A stretch of 64,000 nt of DNA from Paraburkholderia acidicola (GTDB lineage: Bacteria; Pseudomonadota; Gammaproteobacteria; Burkholderiales; Burkholderiaceae), in assembly GCF_002362315.1 (NCBI RefSeq), contig NZ_MTZV01000001.1:372001-436000 (forward strand), given 5' to 3'. Both the position numbers and the translations under genes were made by a program. Position 1 is the stretch's first letter; each line of letters begins with the position of its first letter. Below are positions 36,201-46,006 of the stretch, piece after piece. The notes under the pieces were generated by a model. It did no database searches. It was not told the origin of the DNA and saw nothing but the letters and a program-made list of their open reading frames with translations.

Positions 36201-36457
36201 CTCGTGTTGTCCGAGGATCTCCGCCGCAGGCGCGACTTGGGCCGCATTATGCGATCGGGACCGTGGCGACGTTGTAACGACTGTTCTCCGCGCCGCGCAC
36301 TGATCGTTTAGCCCCGGCTGAACCCGGAAGTTCAAGGAAGGATGGTGTCCGCCCCGGAGCGCCCCTTCAGTTTGATGGGTGTAACAACGAAACCGTCGTT
36401 AACGTGACTGTATGGACCAACCTCCCAGCCCTACAACCCACCCTTCGGGTGTAAGCC

Positions 36458-36495
36458 AACAAGGCGCCCACCGCAGTCGCAATGGACGCCTTGTT
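36458..36495. terminator. Bidirectional hairpin between convergent nuclease and allA genes
   Basis: AACAAGGCGCCC and GGACGCCTTGTT form a 12-bp stem (one G-U wobble) with a 14-nt loop. It lies 23 bp beyond the allA stop on the minus strand, so it probably ends the allantoin operon. T-tracts are weak on both strands. The rest of 36201-36457 shows no gene I can recognise. Confidence 0.6.
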
Positions 36496-36518
36496 TCACT
36501 GCGTTCGACTGCGTGACA

Positions 36519-37031
36519 TCAAACCACGACCGCCTGCAACGCCTCCTCAGTCAACCACACCGATTCATCGAGATCCTGCTCGTTGAGATTGAGCCCATCA
36601 CCACCCCGATCGACGACGACAAAATCGCTGACTTCGCCGAGCGCGATCAGCGGATGGTGCCACACGCCCTTCGCGTAATTCACCCCCTGCCAGCCGCTCG
36701 TGACGAACGCGCGGATCGCACCGGAATCGAGTTCGCCCGCCGGCGCAACGACAACCAGATACGGCTTGTCGTTCAGCGGCACGAACGCCTGGCTGCCGAG
36801 CGGATGTCGTTCGAGCATCTTCACTTCGAACGGCAATGTGCGCGGCTGGCCGCGAAACAGGTTCACGAGCGCACGACCGCCTTCATCGACGACATCGACG
36901 CGCGCAAGATCGTGGTAACGGATCGTCGTGCCGAGATTGATCGGAATCTGCTTTGCGCCGTCCAGTTCGATCACCTCGCCGAACGGGGCGAACGCGGTGC
37001 GGGTCAGCGGTTCGATAACGAGCTTGTTCAT
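36519..37031 (-). CDS. allA: Ureidoglycolate lyase
   Basis: 170-residue cupin-like enzyme that splits ureidoglycolate into glyoxylate and urea, the last step of allantoin use here. Family signatures include FAPFGEVIE near the N-terminus, [20 protein letters not shown] and [13 protein letters not shown], with the His residues of the active site. The ATG at 37031 follows the allantoicase stop by 5 bp, so the two are translationally close and co-transcribed. It is the 3'-most gene of the minus-strand operon, facing the ParA/nuclease cassette. Confidence 0.95.
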   Translation of the reverse strand: MNKLVIEPLTRTAFAPFGEVIELDGAKQIPINLGTTIRYHDLARVDVVDEGGRALVNLFRGQPRTLPFEVKMLERHPLGSQAFVPLNDKPYLVVVAPAGELDSGAIRAFVTSGWQGVNYAKGVWHHPLIALGEVSDFVVVDRGGDGLNLNEQDLDESVWLTEEALQAVVV

Positions 37032-37036
37032 CGTGA

Positions 37037-38047
37037 TCAGGCGAGCGTGCCCCACAGACGCAGGCGCGATACGCCGCCGTCCGGGATGATGTTAAAGCGC
37101 ACATGCGTGACCACGCCGAGCGCTGCCAGTTCGCTTTCGAAATGATGCTGCCGATCCATCTGCAGTTTCTGTTCGCCGAGCAGCACGGGCCAGAACATCG
37201 CCTGCGTCACCAGTGAACTGTCGGTGCCGCCCGTCACGCGCGCGGCCTGGATCGAGCAGCGATCCGGATAGTTACCCTTGAAGTGCGCGGTATCGACTTC
37301 GATCTTGCGGATCACACCCGGCTGCGCGAGCGCGACGATCACCCAGTCGTTGCCCGGCTCGCGACGGCGCCGCGTTTCCCAGCCGTCGCCCATGTTGACG
37401 CCGCGACCCGGCATCAGCAGCGTCGAGGCGGCACCGAAGTGCTGGTTGTTCGCGCCGACCAGGTATGCGCCGTTTTCCATCGCCGCCAGATCGAACAACT
37501 CAGTGCGACTTGCACCGGCCCAGTCCACCTGCGGCTGGCCGTATACGCGCAGACGCGCGATGCCGCCGTCCGGATAGATGTTCACGCGCAGATGGGTCCA
37601 CGCGTTCGCACCCGTCACGTCGAGATAGTGATGGCTGTTGCCCTGCAAGGTGGTCGACGGGACGATCTCGGTCCACTGCGTCGAAGCATCCGGTGCGCCG
37701 TCGACGACACGCGCCGCCTCCACCGATGCCGCCGGCGGAAAGTTGCCGGTGAAGTGGCTCGTGTCGAGATCAAGTCCTTTGATCACGCCCGGCCGCGCCA
37801 GCTTCACGACGCACCAGTCGTAGCCGCTCGAACGCTTGCGACGGGTTTCCCAGCCGTCCATCCATTTGCCGTTGTCGTCGTACTTGCCGGGAATGAAGAC
37901 GGCCGGTTCCGGGTTCAGCATGCGTTCCTTCGGCGCGAAGAAATCGTCGCTGGCCTCGAGCGCCTGCGCGCCGAGACGCGGGTCCGCCAGGTTCACATAG
38001 CGACGCGTGAAGTCCGGTGCGTTAGGGTCGAGAATCGGGAGTGCCAT
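37037..38047 (-). CDS. alc: Allantoicase
   Basis: 336-residue enzyme converting allantoate to ureidoglycolate plus urea. It consists of two similar beta-jellyroll repeats, each with a [15 protein letters not shown] motif: [20 protein letters not shown] in the first and [20 protein letters not shown] in the second. [12 protein letters not shown] and [12 protein letters not shown] also mark the paired repeats. Allantoicases normally have this internal duplication and this length. It lies between uraD (91 bp upstream) and allA (5 bp downstream) in the ureide operon. Confidence 0.95.
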   Translation of the reverse strand: MALPILDPNAPDFTRRYVNLADPRLGAQALEASDDFFAPKERMLNPEPAVFIPGKYDDNGKWMDGWETRRKRSSGYDWCVVKLARPGVIKGLDLDTSHFTGNFPPAASVEAARVVDGAPDASTQWTEIVPSTTLQGNSHHYLDVTGANAWTHLRVNIYPDGGIARLRVYGQPQVDWAGASRTELFDLAAMENGAYLVGANNQHFGAASTLLMPGRGVNMGDGWETRRRREPGNDWVIVALAQPGVIRKIEVDTAHFKGNYPDRCSIQAARVTGGTDSSLVTQAMFWPVLLGEQKLQMDRQHHFESELAALGVVTHVRFNIIPDGGVSRLRLWGTLA

Positions 38048-38138
38048 CGTTGTCTTCCTTTCTGTCTATGGATGCCGGCGTCTGCGGCCGGCGGTTGCAA
38101 TGTCGGGTCATGCGTGTGCGGTGCGTGACGCTCAGGAT

Positions 38139-38660
38139 CTACGCTTCGATCAGATCGTCGAGCCTGAAGCGCGCGATCCGGTAGATCTGGTCGAGGCTCG
38201 CGCGCAATTCTTCGGCACGGGTGTGACTCACGCGCGCTTCGAAGTTCGCGATGATGCCGTGACGGTCATAGCCACGCACCGCGAGAATGAACGGAAAACC
38301 GAACTTCTCGCGATACGCCGTGTTCAGGCTCACCAGCCGCGCGAATTCTTCGCGCGTGCATTGATCGAGTCCGGCGCCGCTCTGTTCTCGCGTCGACTCT
38401 TCCGTCAGCTCGCCGCGCACCGCCGCCTTGCCGGCCAGCTCCGGGTGGGCGTTGATTAGTGCGAGCTGGATCGCTTCGTCGGCGCTTTCGACTGCATGCG
38501 TCATGGTCGCGTGCAGCGCGTCGATGCTCGCAAACGGCCGCGCGCCAGCGGCAACTTCGGCCACCCACGGCGAATGCTCGAAGATGCCGGACAGCGCCGC
38601 GACGAACGCGTCGGTTGAACTGTGATTGAGCTGGTCGAGTGTGTAATGCATCGCCTTCAT
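38139..38660 (-). CDS. uraD: OHCU decarboxylase
   Basis: 173-residue helical enzyme that stereospecifically decarboxylates 2-oxo-4-hydroxy-4-carboxy-5-ureidoimidazoline to S-allantoin. Signatures: IFEHSPWVAE (about 24-33), LINAHPELAGK with catalytic His (about 67-77) and the C-terminal NAYREKFGFPFILAVRG-type segment (LNTAYREKFGFPFILAVRG). The ATG at 38660 overlaps the TGA of puuE by 4 bp (ATGA), which decides the start. It functions directly after UraH, encoded 6 kb away on the other strand. Confidence 0.95.
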   Translation of the reverse strand: MKAMHYTLDQLNHSSTDAFVAALSGIFEHSPWVAEVAAGARPFASIDALHATMTHAVESADEAIQLALINAHPELAGKAAVRGELTEESTREQSGAGLDQCTREEFARLVSLNTAYREKFGFPFILAVRGYDRHGIIANFEARVSHTRAEELRASLDQIYRIARFRLDDLIEA

Positions 38661-39607
38661 GCCGCGGCCCCGCGGGAAAGGGGTTGATAAGGATGATGAT
38701 CGCGCCAGTGCCGCGCGATATCCACGCGCCGTGTCACCCACACACGATCATGCTGTTCGATGTGATCGAGAAACCGCTGTAGCGCGCGGAATCGCCCTGG
38801 GCGACCGAGTAACCGGCAATGCATGCCGATCGACAGCATCTTCGGTGCTTCATCGCCCTCTTCGTAGAGCACGTCGAACGCGTCGCGCAGATAGGTGAAG
38901 AAATGATCCGCGGTATTGAAGCCCTGTGGTGAGGCGAAACGCATGTCGTTGGTATCGAGCGTGTACGGCACGATCAGTTGCGGTACGTTGACGCCGCCTG
39001 TCACTTCGACGTCGAGCCAGAACGGCAGGTCGTCGCCATAGTTGTCCGAGTCGTACAGGAAGCCACCGTATTCGGCGACGAGCCGGCGCGTATTCGGACT
39101 GTCGCGGCCGGTGTACCAGCCGAGCGGCCGTTCGCCGGTCACGCGCTCGATCGCTTCCATGCCGAGCCGCATGTGTTCCGCTTCGCGCTCAGGCGACATG
39201 TCCTGATAGTGAATCCAGCGGTACCCATGACACGCAATCTCATGCCCAAGCTCGACGAACGCGCGTGCGAGTTCCGGATGCCGCTCGATCGCCATGCCAA
39301 CGCCGAACACAGTGAGCGGCAGGCTGCGTTCTTCGAATTCGCGCAGGATGCGCCACACGCCGGCGCGCGATCCGTATTCGTAGATCGACTCCATGCTCAT
39401 ATGCCGCGACGGATAGGCCGCCGCACCGACGATCTCCGACAGAAACTGTTCCGACGCCGGATCGCCGTGCAGCACGCAGTTCTCGCCGCCCTCTTCGTAG
39501 TTCAGTACGAACTGCACCGCGACGCGTGCGCGCCCCGGCCAGTTCGCCTGCACCGGATGGCGGCCGTAGCCGATCAGATCGCGCGGGTAATTCGAGTCGA
39601 ATGACAT
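38657..39607 (-). CDS. puuE: Allantoinase, polysaccharide-deacetylase type
   Basis: 316-residue cofactor-light allantoinase (PuuE) that opens allantoin to allantoate; it is unrelated in fold to AllB. Family signatures are PRDLIGYGRHPVQANWPGRA near the start, NYEEGGENCVLHGD and YGSRAGVWRILREFEERSLP. GHEIACHGYRWIHYQD with the conserved His pair comes next, then WYTGRDSPNTRRLVAEYGGF. It is the first gene of the puuE-uraD-alc-allA operon, with overlapping stop/start to uraD. The 155-bp region upstream, to the racemase-like gene, contains no clear operator. Confidence 0.95.
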   Translation of the reverse strand: MSFDSNYPRDLIGYGRHPVQANWPGRARVAVQFVLNYEEGGENCVLHGDPASEQFLSEIVGAAAYPSRHMSMESIYEYGSRAGVWRILREFEERSLPLTVFGVGMAIERHPELARAFVELGHEIACHGYRWIHYQDMSPEREAEHMRLGMEAIERVTGERPLGWYTGRDSPNTRRLVAEYGGFLYDSDNYGDDLPFWLDVEVTGGVNVPQLIVPYTLDTNDMRFASPQGFNTADHFFTYLRDAFDVLYEEGDEAPKMLSIGMHCRLLGRPGRFRALQRFLDHIEQHDRVWVTRRVDIARHWRDHHPYQPLSRGAAA

Positions 39608-39762
39608 GGTATGGACGAAAAGCGGTCTGGCGACGCAGTGAAAAGAGGCGTGGAACGCGGGATACCGACATGCATCCCCGACGTTCGAATACAGACGCCA
39701 CGATGCAACGAGTGTAGCGAAAACGCCCGGATGCGCCCATACACACGGGCAGATAGTACGAG

Positions 39763-40608
39763 TCAGACCGGGTGTATGTGCGGCTGCCGCTGCGGCTCGG
39801 CGCCGGGTGCGGCTTCGCTCGCGTTTACCCGACCTGGTACGCCAGTTGGCCCGCTGGATGGCGCGCCGCCGGCCAGCCCAGGGCTGAAGCGCTCGAATTC
39901 ACCGTCGTAGCGTTTCGGTAGCGGCCGCGCATAGTCACCGCGTTTGGCGGTCGCGAGGCGCAGCGCAACCAGCGCCTCGACCCATTTCACCGCCGCCGTC
40001 ACGCCTTCGATCACCGGCGCGCCCAGCGCATCCTCGATTTCCGCGCACAGCTCAGCCATCCCCGCGCAGCCGAGCACGATCGCGTCCGAGCCGTCTTCAT
40101 CGAGCGCGCGGCGACATTCGTCGAGAATGATCGCGCGTGCCGCCGAGCCGGGCCGGTCGAGATCGAGCACGGCGACGTCGGTGGCGCGTACGTTGCGGCA
40201 AAAGCGCGTCATGCCGTAACGCTCGGCGAGATGCCATGCCATGCCGCGCGTACGGGCCAACGTCGTCACTACCGAAAACCCCGGCGCGAGCACGCTCGCC
40301 GCGTGCATCGCCGCTTCCGCGATGCCGATCACGGGGCCGCGCGCCAGTTCGCGTGCGGCGTAGAGACCGGGATCGCCGAAGCACGCGATCACGTAGCCGT
40401 CGCAGCCTTCGCGCTCGCCCGCAGCGATTTCGGCGAGTAGCCCCGGCGTGGCGAGCGCCTCGTCGTAGTAGCCTTCGATCGATGGCGGGCCCATCGGCGG
40501 GCTCACGGCGATCAGCTCCGTGCCGGGCGCGACGACCTCGCGTGCACAACGCGCCATCGCGTCGGTCATGCGCCACGTCGTGTTCGGATTGATCAGTTTG
40601 ATACGCAT
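39763..40608 (-). CDS. Hydantoin/allantoin racemase-like Asp/Glu racemase
   Basis: 281-residue protein of the aspartate/glutamate/hydantoin racemase superfamily. The N-terminal INPNTTWRMTDAM substrate loop is characteristic, and both catalytic Cys sites are present: ACFGDPG (about 75-81) and LGCAGM (about 181-186). In this cluster it most likely interconverts R- and S-allantoin so that both isomers reach allantoinase. The C-terminus has a 40-residue Pro/Gly-rich extension (SPGLAGGAPSSGPTG) that is unusual for the family. It is encoded 13 bp after the NCS1 transporter gene. Confidence 0.88.
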   Translation of the reverse strand: MRIKLINPNTTWRMTDAMARCAREVVAPGTELIAVSPPMGPPSIEGYYDEALATPGLLAEIAAGEREGCDGYVIACFGDPGLYAARELARGPVIGIAEAAMHAASVLAPGFSVVTTLARTRGMAWHLAERYGMTRFCRNVRATDVAVLDLDRPGSAARAIILDECRRALDEDGSDAIVLGCAGMAELCAEIEDALGAPVIEGVTAAVKWVEALVALRLATAKRGDYARPLPKRYDGEFERFSPGLAGGAPSSGPTGVPGRVNASEAAPGAEPQRQPHIHPV

Positions 40609-40621
40609 GTCTGCTCCTGCT

Positions 40622-42115
40622 TCAGTTGCGCGTGAACATCATGTAGAACCCCGCGCCGAGTGCCGCGCCAATAAACCACGAGAAATTCGCGAGCGCGTTC
40701 AGTCCCGGCACCAGCACACAGACAATCGCAATCACCGCTGCCGGCAACAAAGCCGCGACCGCCTTGTAGTTCACACCGCCGCGATACCAGTAGCTACCCG
40801 ATTCGGACACGGTGTACAGATCGTCGAGCACGATCTTCTGCCGTTTCACCAGGTAGAAGTCGATGATCAGCACGCCGTACAGCGGCCCGATGAAACTGCC
40901 CAGCACGTCGAGCGTGTAGTGAATCACCTCGGGGTTGTTGAACAGGTTCCACGGTGTGATGAAGATTGACGCGACCGCGGCGAGCATGCCGCCCGCGCGC
41001 CAGCTAATCAGCCGCGGCGCAACGTTCGAGAAATCGAATGCGGGCGACACGAAGTTCGCCACGATGTTGATGCCGATCGTCGCGATCGTGAACGTCAGCG
41101 CGCCGAGTATCACCGCAGTCGGATAGTCGATGCGGCCGACCGTTTCGACCGGATCGGTGATCAGTTCGCCGAACACCGGTAACGTGGCCGCCGTCGTGAT
41201 CACCGTGACGAGCGAGAACGCGAGGAAGTTGACCGGCAAGCCCCAGAAATTGCCGCGCTGTACGCTGCGAAAGCTCTTGCCGTAGCGCGAGAAGTCGCCG
41301 AAGTTCAGCATCGGCCCCGAGAAATACGACACCACGAGCGAGATCGCCGTGATCATCACCGGCACGACTTCGAGCCCGTGATACTTGACGCTGCCCAGGT
41401 TGATACCGATGTTGCGCCAGCCCGCGCGCCACACCATGTAACCCGCGAGTATGAACATCACGATGTAGACGGCCGGGCCGGCGAAGTCGATGAACTTCTT
41501 GATCGTCTCCATGCCGTTCCAGAACACAAGCGCCTGCAGTACCCAGAGCAACATGAAGCCGGCCCAACCGATCGTCGACAGACCCATGAAGCCGTGGTGA
41601 TGCACGTCCGCATACGGGATCAGTTGCGGGACAAACTTCAGCACCACGATGACGAGCGCACTCGACGCCAGATAGGTCTGAATGCCATACCACGCAACCG
41701 CAATCAAACCGCGGATCACCGCCGGAATATTCGCGCCGAGCACACCGAACGTCGCGCGGCACGCGACCGGATACGGCACGCCATTCTGCTGGCTCGGTCG
41801 CGCGATCAGGTTGCACAGCACATTGACGATCGTGATGCCGACCAGCAACGCGATCAGCACCTGCCAGCTCGTCAGACCGAGTGCGAACAGGCTGCCCGCA
41901 AACACATAACCGCCGACGCTATGCACGTCCGACATCCAGAACGCGAAGATGTTGTACGCGCTCCAGGTCTGATGCCGTAGTGGTGCGAGATCTTCGTTGT
42001 AGAGACGTTCGCTGTAGCCGGCGGGCAGCGGCGCGTCTGGCCTGGAACTGCCTTCATCGAATGCCGGCATTGCGGTGTTGGCAGGGTTACCCGGTGCTGC
42101 ACTGAACTGAGCCAT
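40622..42115 (-). CDS. NCS1-family hydantoin/allantoin permease
   Basis: 497-residue nucleobase:cation symporter-1 protein with 12 predicted membrane helices, similar to Mhp1/PucI/AllP-type transporters. The start LYNEDLAPLRHQTWSAYNIF is the family signature, followed by FWMSDVHSVGGY and the FFGPMLN-like segment YFSGPMLNFGDFSRYGKSFR. WNLFNNP is near helix 9. The ATG at 42115 has an excellent AAGGAGG site, ruling out a longer frame reaching 42337. Context predicts uptake of allantoin or another hydantoin. It is transcribed with the racemase gene. Confidence 0.92.
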   Translation of the reverse strand: MAQFSAAPGNPANTAMPAFDEGSSRPDAPLPAGYSERLYNEDLAPLRHQTWSAYNIFAFWMSDVHSVGGYVFAGSLFALGLTSWQVLIALLVGITIVNVLCNLIARPSQQNGVPYPVACRATFGVLGANIPAVIRGLIAVAWYGIQTYLASSALVIVVLKFVPQLIPYADVHHHGFMGLSTIGWAGFMLLWVLQALVFWNGMETIKKFIDFAGPAVYIVMFILAGYMVWRAGWRNIGINLGSVKYHGLEVVPVMITAISLVVSYFSGPMLNFGDFSRYGKSFRSVQRGNFWGLPVNFLAFSLVTVITTAATLPVFGELITDPVETVGRIDYPTAVILGALTFTIATIGINIVANFVSPAFDFSNVAPRLISWRAGGMLAAVASIFITPWNLFNNPEVIHYTLDVLGSFIGPLYGVLIIDFYLVKRQKIVLDDLYTVSESGSYWYRGGVNYKAVAALLPAAVIAIVCVLVPGLNALANFSWFIGAALGAGFYMMFTRN

Positions 42116-42249
42116 GACTCCTCCTTGAGATGGGACCGTCGATTGCGAATCGAAGGGCATTGCATCCTGCATGCCAGCGGCCGGGCCGCTATAGCCGGGG
42201 CTGCGCGCCTGCAGGCGCCGCGGGTGTCTCCGTACGTACTGGTTTTTAT

Positions 42250-42283
42250 CGCTCCGGTATGAGCGCGGACTCATACCGGAGCG
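42250..42283. promoter_or_regulatory. Perfect 14-bp inverted repeat between gntR and the permease gene
   Basis: CGCTCCGGTATGAG / CTCATACCGGAGCG with a 6-nt spacer, in the 309-bp gap between the permease start (42115) and the gntR 3' end (42425). On the minus strand it is followed by ATAAAAA, not T residues, so it is not a standard terminator there. Candidate operator or structured leader. Confidence 0.5.
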
Positions 42284-42424
42284 CGTTCGCCTGCGTCTGG
42301 GCTGGACGTGGGCGTCCCTCCACGCGATGGACAGCATGCTTCGCTGGCCATCGCACGGCGGTGGTCGTTCAGTTCGAATTCAGTGCGACGCGCACCACGC
42401 CTGAGCGTGGCTGCGCGGAGTGCT

Positions 42425-43141
42425 TCAGATTGGCGCGGGCTTTGCGCCTCGTGTGCCGAACACCTCGTGCAGATCGGCGGCGCCGCGCGCAGGACGATCC
42501 AGCATCTTCAACTCGACGCTTTGCAGGTGACGCGCCATCAGCGCGGTGGCTCCCTGCGTATGGCCGGCGTCGAGCGCGGCCAGAATGGCTTCGTGATCTT
42601 CGACCGAGCACGGGCTCTGACCGATCGATTCGTACAGCGCCGAGATCAACGTCGAGCGTGCAACAAGCCCGTTCAGGCAGTCGCACAGCACGGTGTTGCC
42701 CGTTAGCGCAGCCAACTCCGTGTGGAACTCACCCGACAGGCGGATCCACGCGGAGAAATCGCGTGTCTCGAACGCCTTGCGCTCACGGCCGATCATGCTG
42801 GCGATGCTCTTCAACCGGCGCGTGCCGTGCCCGGTGCAGATCCGCTCGACGACCGCCAGCTCGATGATGCGGCGCATCTCGAACACCTCGTGCACTTCCT
42901 GCAGCGACGGACTCGCGACAAACGCGCCACGGTTCGGCTCGAGATCGATGAGCCGGTCGGTCGCGAGCAGCGCAAGCGCCTGGCGCACCGGCCCGCGCTT
43001 GACGTCGAACACCTCACACAACTGCGCTTCGGTCAGCTTGGCGCCCGGCGCGAGCCGATGTTCGAGGATCGCGTCGCGAATGCGTTCGGCGATGGCCTCG
43101 GGCCGGTTACCTGCGGAAGAAGCTGAAGTTCGGTCGGACAT
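42425..43141 (-). CDS. GntR-family (FCD) transcriptional regulator
   Basis: 238-residue regulator. The winged HTH spans about 15-78 (AIAERIRDAILEHRLAPGAK, then LTEAQLCEVFDVKRGPVRQA) and the helical FCD effector domain spans about 95-225, with metal-ligand Asp/His positions (WIRLSGEFHTELAALTGN; DHEAILAALDAG). FCD regulators usually bind small carboxylic acids. The upstream gap contains two copies of ATTGTCAACAA, one inside a perfect 8+8 palindrome, so autoregulation is likely. Context suggests control of allantoin uptake and catabolism. Confidence 0.9.
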   Translation of the reverse strand: MSDRTSASSAGNRPEAIAERIRDAILEHRLAPGAKLTEAQLCEVFDVKRGPVRQALALLATDRLIDLEPNRGAFVASPSLQEVHEVFEMRRIIELAVVERICTGHGTRRLKSIASMIGRERKAFETRDFSAWIRLSGEFHTELAALTGNTVLCDCLNGLVARSTLISALYESIGQSPCSVEDHEAILAALDAGHTQGATALMARHLQSVELKMLDRPARGAADLHEVFGTRGAKPAPI

Positions 43142-43182
43142 GATGTGCGTTCCGTTATGGAGAGCATCTTAGGTTGGACATT

Positions 43183-43200
43183 AAAATTGTCAACAATTTT
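43183..43200. promoter_or_regulatory. Candidate GntR operator 1
   Basis: AAAATTGT-CA-ACAATTTT, a perfect 8-bp inverted repeat 42 bp upstream of the gntR start codon. It contains the core ATTGTCAACAA shared with a second site at 43318-43328, 130 bp farther upstream. Confidence 0.6.
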
Positions 43201-43312
43201 TGCTGTGGATGATTGACGATGTGGCCTGACTTGCCCCTGTCATCGTGGGAATATGCCATTTTTTAGGGGAAAATCCTGGTCATCGAGGTGCGGCGATCTG
43301 CCATTTCATCCG

Positions 43313-43330
43313 ATATTTTGTTGACAATAT
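43313..43330. promoter_or_regulatory. Candidate GntR operator 2
   Basis: ATATTTTGTTGACAATAT, with ATATT/AATAT arms around TTGTTGACAAT (reverse complement of the core in operator 1). It lies 172 bp upstream of gntR. The remainder of 43142-43509 contains no recognisable gene. Confidence 0.5.
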
Positions 43331-43509
43331 TTTATGTGGATCGTGTTTCGACGAGCGAACACGTATGGGTTTTCAGCGGGCGGTTAGTTGCGGTGGAGAG
43401 GAGTTCGCGACGTGCGTTATCCACCGCTCTGCTCTCGCAGCGAATAGCGCACATCAGCGAATCACGAAGACGCGGACAGAGGGAAGCCGCCCTACCGCCA
43501 GCCACCCGT

Positions 43510-44436
43510 TCAGCCCAGATGCGGATAGTTCGAGACAGTAAGCTGGAAGCCGTGCGGGTCGGCGACGAGGTGCGCATCGGCGCCGAATGGCAGCGTCACG
43601 ATGTCGGCGATGTGGCCGAATTGCAGCCCGGTGATCACCGGAATGCCGATGACTGATCTCACCTGCTCGATCATCGCGTGCAGGTCGTAGCCGTTGTCGG
43701 TATCGAAGGGTCTGGCACCGGAGAAGTCGCCCAGCAGCAACGCCTGCTGGTGCGCCAGGATGCCCGACAGATGCAACTGATAAATCATTCGCTCGAGGCG
43801 GAACGGCTGTTCGTTGACGTCCTCGATATAGAGAATGCCGCCCTGCACCGGCGGCATATACGGTGTGCCCACCAGCGACGTGAGCACCGCGAGATTGCCG
43901 CCCCATAGCATGCCGGTCACGTCGGCGGACTGCGCCTGATGGACGTCGCTCGTCACCGTGAAAGTCGGCTTTGTGAGCGCATTCCAGAAGTGCTGCATCG
44001 TGAATTCGCTCGGCGTTTCCGCGCCGAAATCGCTGAGGAGCATCGGCCCGGCAAACGTCTTCACCCCCGCACGCGCATAGAGCGCAAGCTGGATTGCGGT
44101 GAAATCGCTGTAGCCGACGAGCGCAACCGGTGCGTCACGCAAACGGCGCTGCAACCCGTCGTAATCGAGCCCGTGCAGGATGCGCGTCGCCCCGTAACCA
44201 CCACGTACCGCGAGCACGATATCGGGCAACGGCCGCGAGGCATCGGCGAGGCGGTTCAGATCGGCGGCCCGTTCGCCGTCGGTGCCTGCAAAGCGCTGAT
44301 AGCAGCGCTGCGTCGCATCCAGCCCTTCGATGTGATGTCCTTGCGCGCGCAACCTTTGCAGCGCGCGATCCACCGCCTGCGAGTCGTACGGGTAGCCGGA
44401 AGGCGCGATCAGCTCGATGGTGCGATGAACGGTCAT
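43510..44436 (-). CDS. ldcA: Muramoyltetrapeptide LD-carboxypeptidase
   Basis: 308-residue cytoplasmic serine peptidase (S66 family) that removes the terminal D-Ala from recycled murein tetrapeptides. Conserved parts: IELIAPSGYPYDS, VLAVRGGYGATRILHGLD, the nucleophile elbow in LVGYSDFTAIQ (Ser about 113), then GGNLAVLTSLVGTPY, LYIEDVNEQPFRLERMIYQL with the catalytic Glu, and a C-terminal His in GLQFGHIADIVTLP. The ATG at 44436 is preferred; a TTG two codons upstream is also possible. It is followed by the gntR region downstream and tadA upstream. Confidence 0.94.
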   Translation of the reverse strand: MTVHRTIELIAPSGYPYDSQAVDRALQRLRAQGHHIEGLDATQRCYQRFAGTDGERAADLNRLADASRPLPDIVLAVRGGYGATRILHGLDYDGLQRRLRDAPVALVGYSDFTAIQLALYARAGVKTFAGPMLLSDFGAETPSEFTMQHFWNALTKPTFTVTSDVHQAQSADVTGMLWGGNLAVLTSLVGTPYMPPVQGGILYIEDVNEQPFRLERMIYQLHLSGILAHQQALLLGDFSGARPFDTDNGYDLHAMIEQVRSVIGIPVITGLQFGHIADIVTLPFGADAHLVADPHGFQLTVSNYPHLG

Positions 44437-44460
44437 GGGCAAAGAAGGTGAAAGGTTGCG

Positions 44461-45560
<1,100 letters not shown>

Positions 45561-45809
45561 CGGTCATCCACTACGTTGCGGCTCGCGCATTTTATCAGGG
45601 AGCCGCCCCGCTGGGCGTCTGTGGCACCGTGCGCGGCCTCTAGCCCGGCGGTCATCCCCCGGAAAGCGTGGCCCGGCGGGCTGTCCAGGCCGTTCGGCAC
45701 GTCGGTGAATAACCGCCGCAGGGCCGCAAACAGCCTGTAAACTCGCGAAATCGACCCGGCCTGCGGGCCTTGCAGAAGCTGTGGGCCATCAAGTAACGGA
45801 GGAACTCCA

Positions 45810-45953
45810 ATGAAGCGGTTTTTCCGCCCAGCACTCGCGATAGCCGCCGTATCGGCCGCCCTCCTGCTCTCCGGATGCGGGGTTTTCTGCGGCGGCGCGG
45901 GCGGCAGCGGTGGTGGCTTCGCAGGCGGCTGTGGAACGGGCATGCGCTTCTGA
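45810..45953 (+). CDS. Small Cys/Gly-rich lipoprotein, 47 residues
   Basis: Encodes MKRFFRPALAIAAVSAALLL then SGCGVFCGG and a Gly/Ala/Ser-rich tail ending CGTGMRF. A basic start, hydrophobic core and lipobox LLSGC (lipid Cys at 23) mark a type II lipoprotein; two more Cys (27, 41) could form a disulphide. A perfect ribosome site (CGGAGG, 45797-45802) sits 7 bp before the ATG. The mature peptide would be only 25 residues. No similar domain is known to me; it is likely real because of the strong start signals. Confidence 0.8.
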   Translation: MKRFFRPALAIAAVSAALLLSGCGVFCGGAGGSGGGFAGGCGTGMRF

Positions 45954-46006
45954 TCGATTGCGTCGACTGGGGGCGCAGTCCTCAGCCTGTGGACCACCTG
46001 CGGCCG

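Noticed and set aside
36201..36457. A further small gene or transposase remnant after the nuclease gene
   Set aside because: No frame with plausible start, composition or recognisable motif; only the hairpin at 36458 is supported.
42250..42283. Rho-independent terminator
   Set aside because: The hairpin is strong, but the minus-strand side has A residues rather than a T-tract; on the plus strand the T-tract precedes the hairpin.
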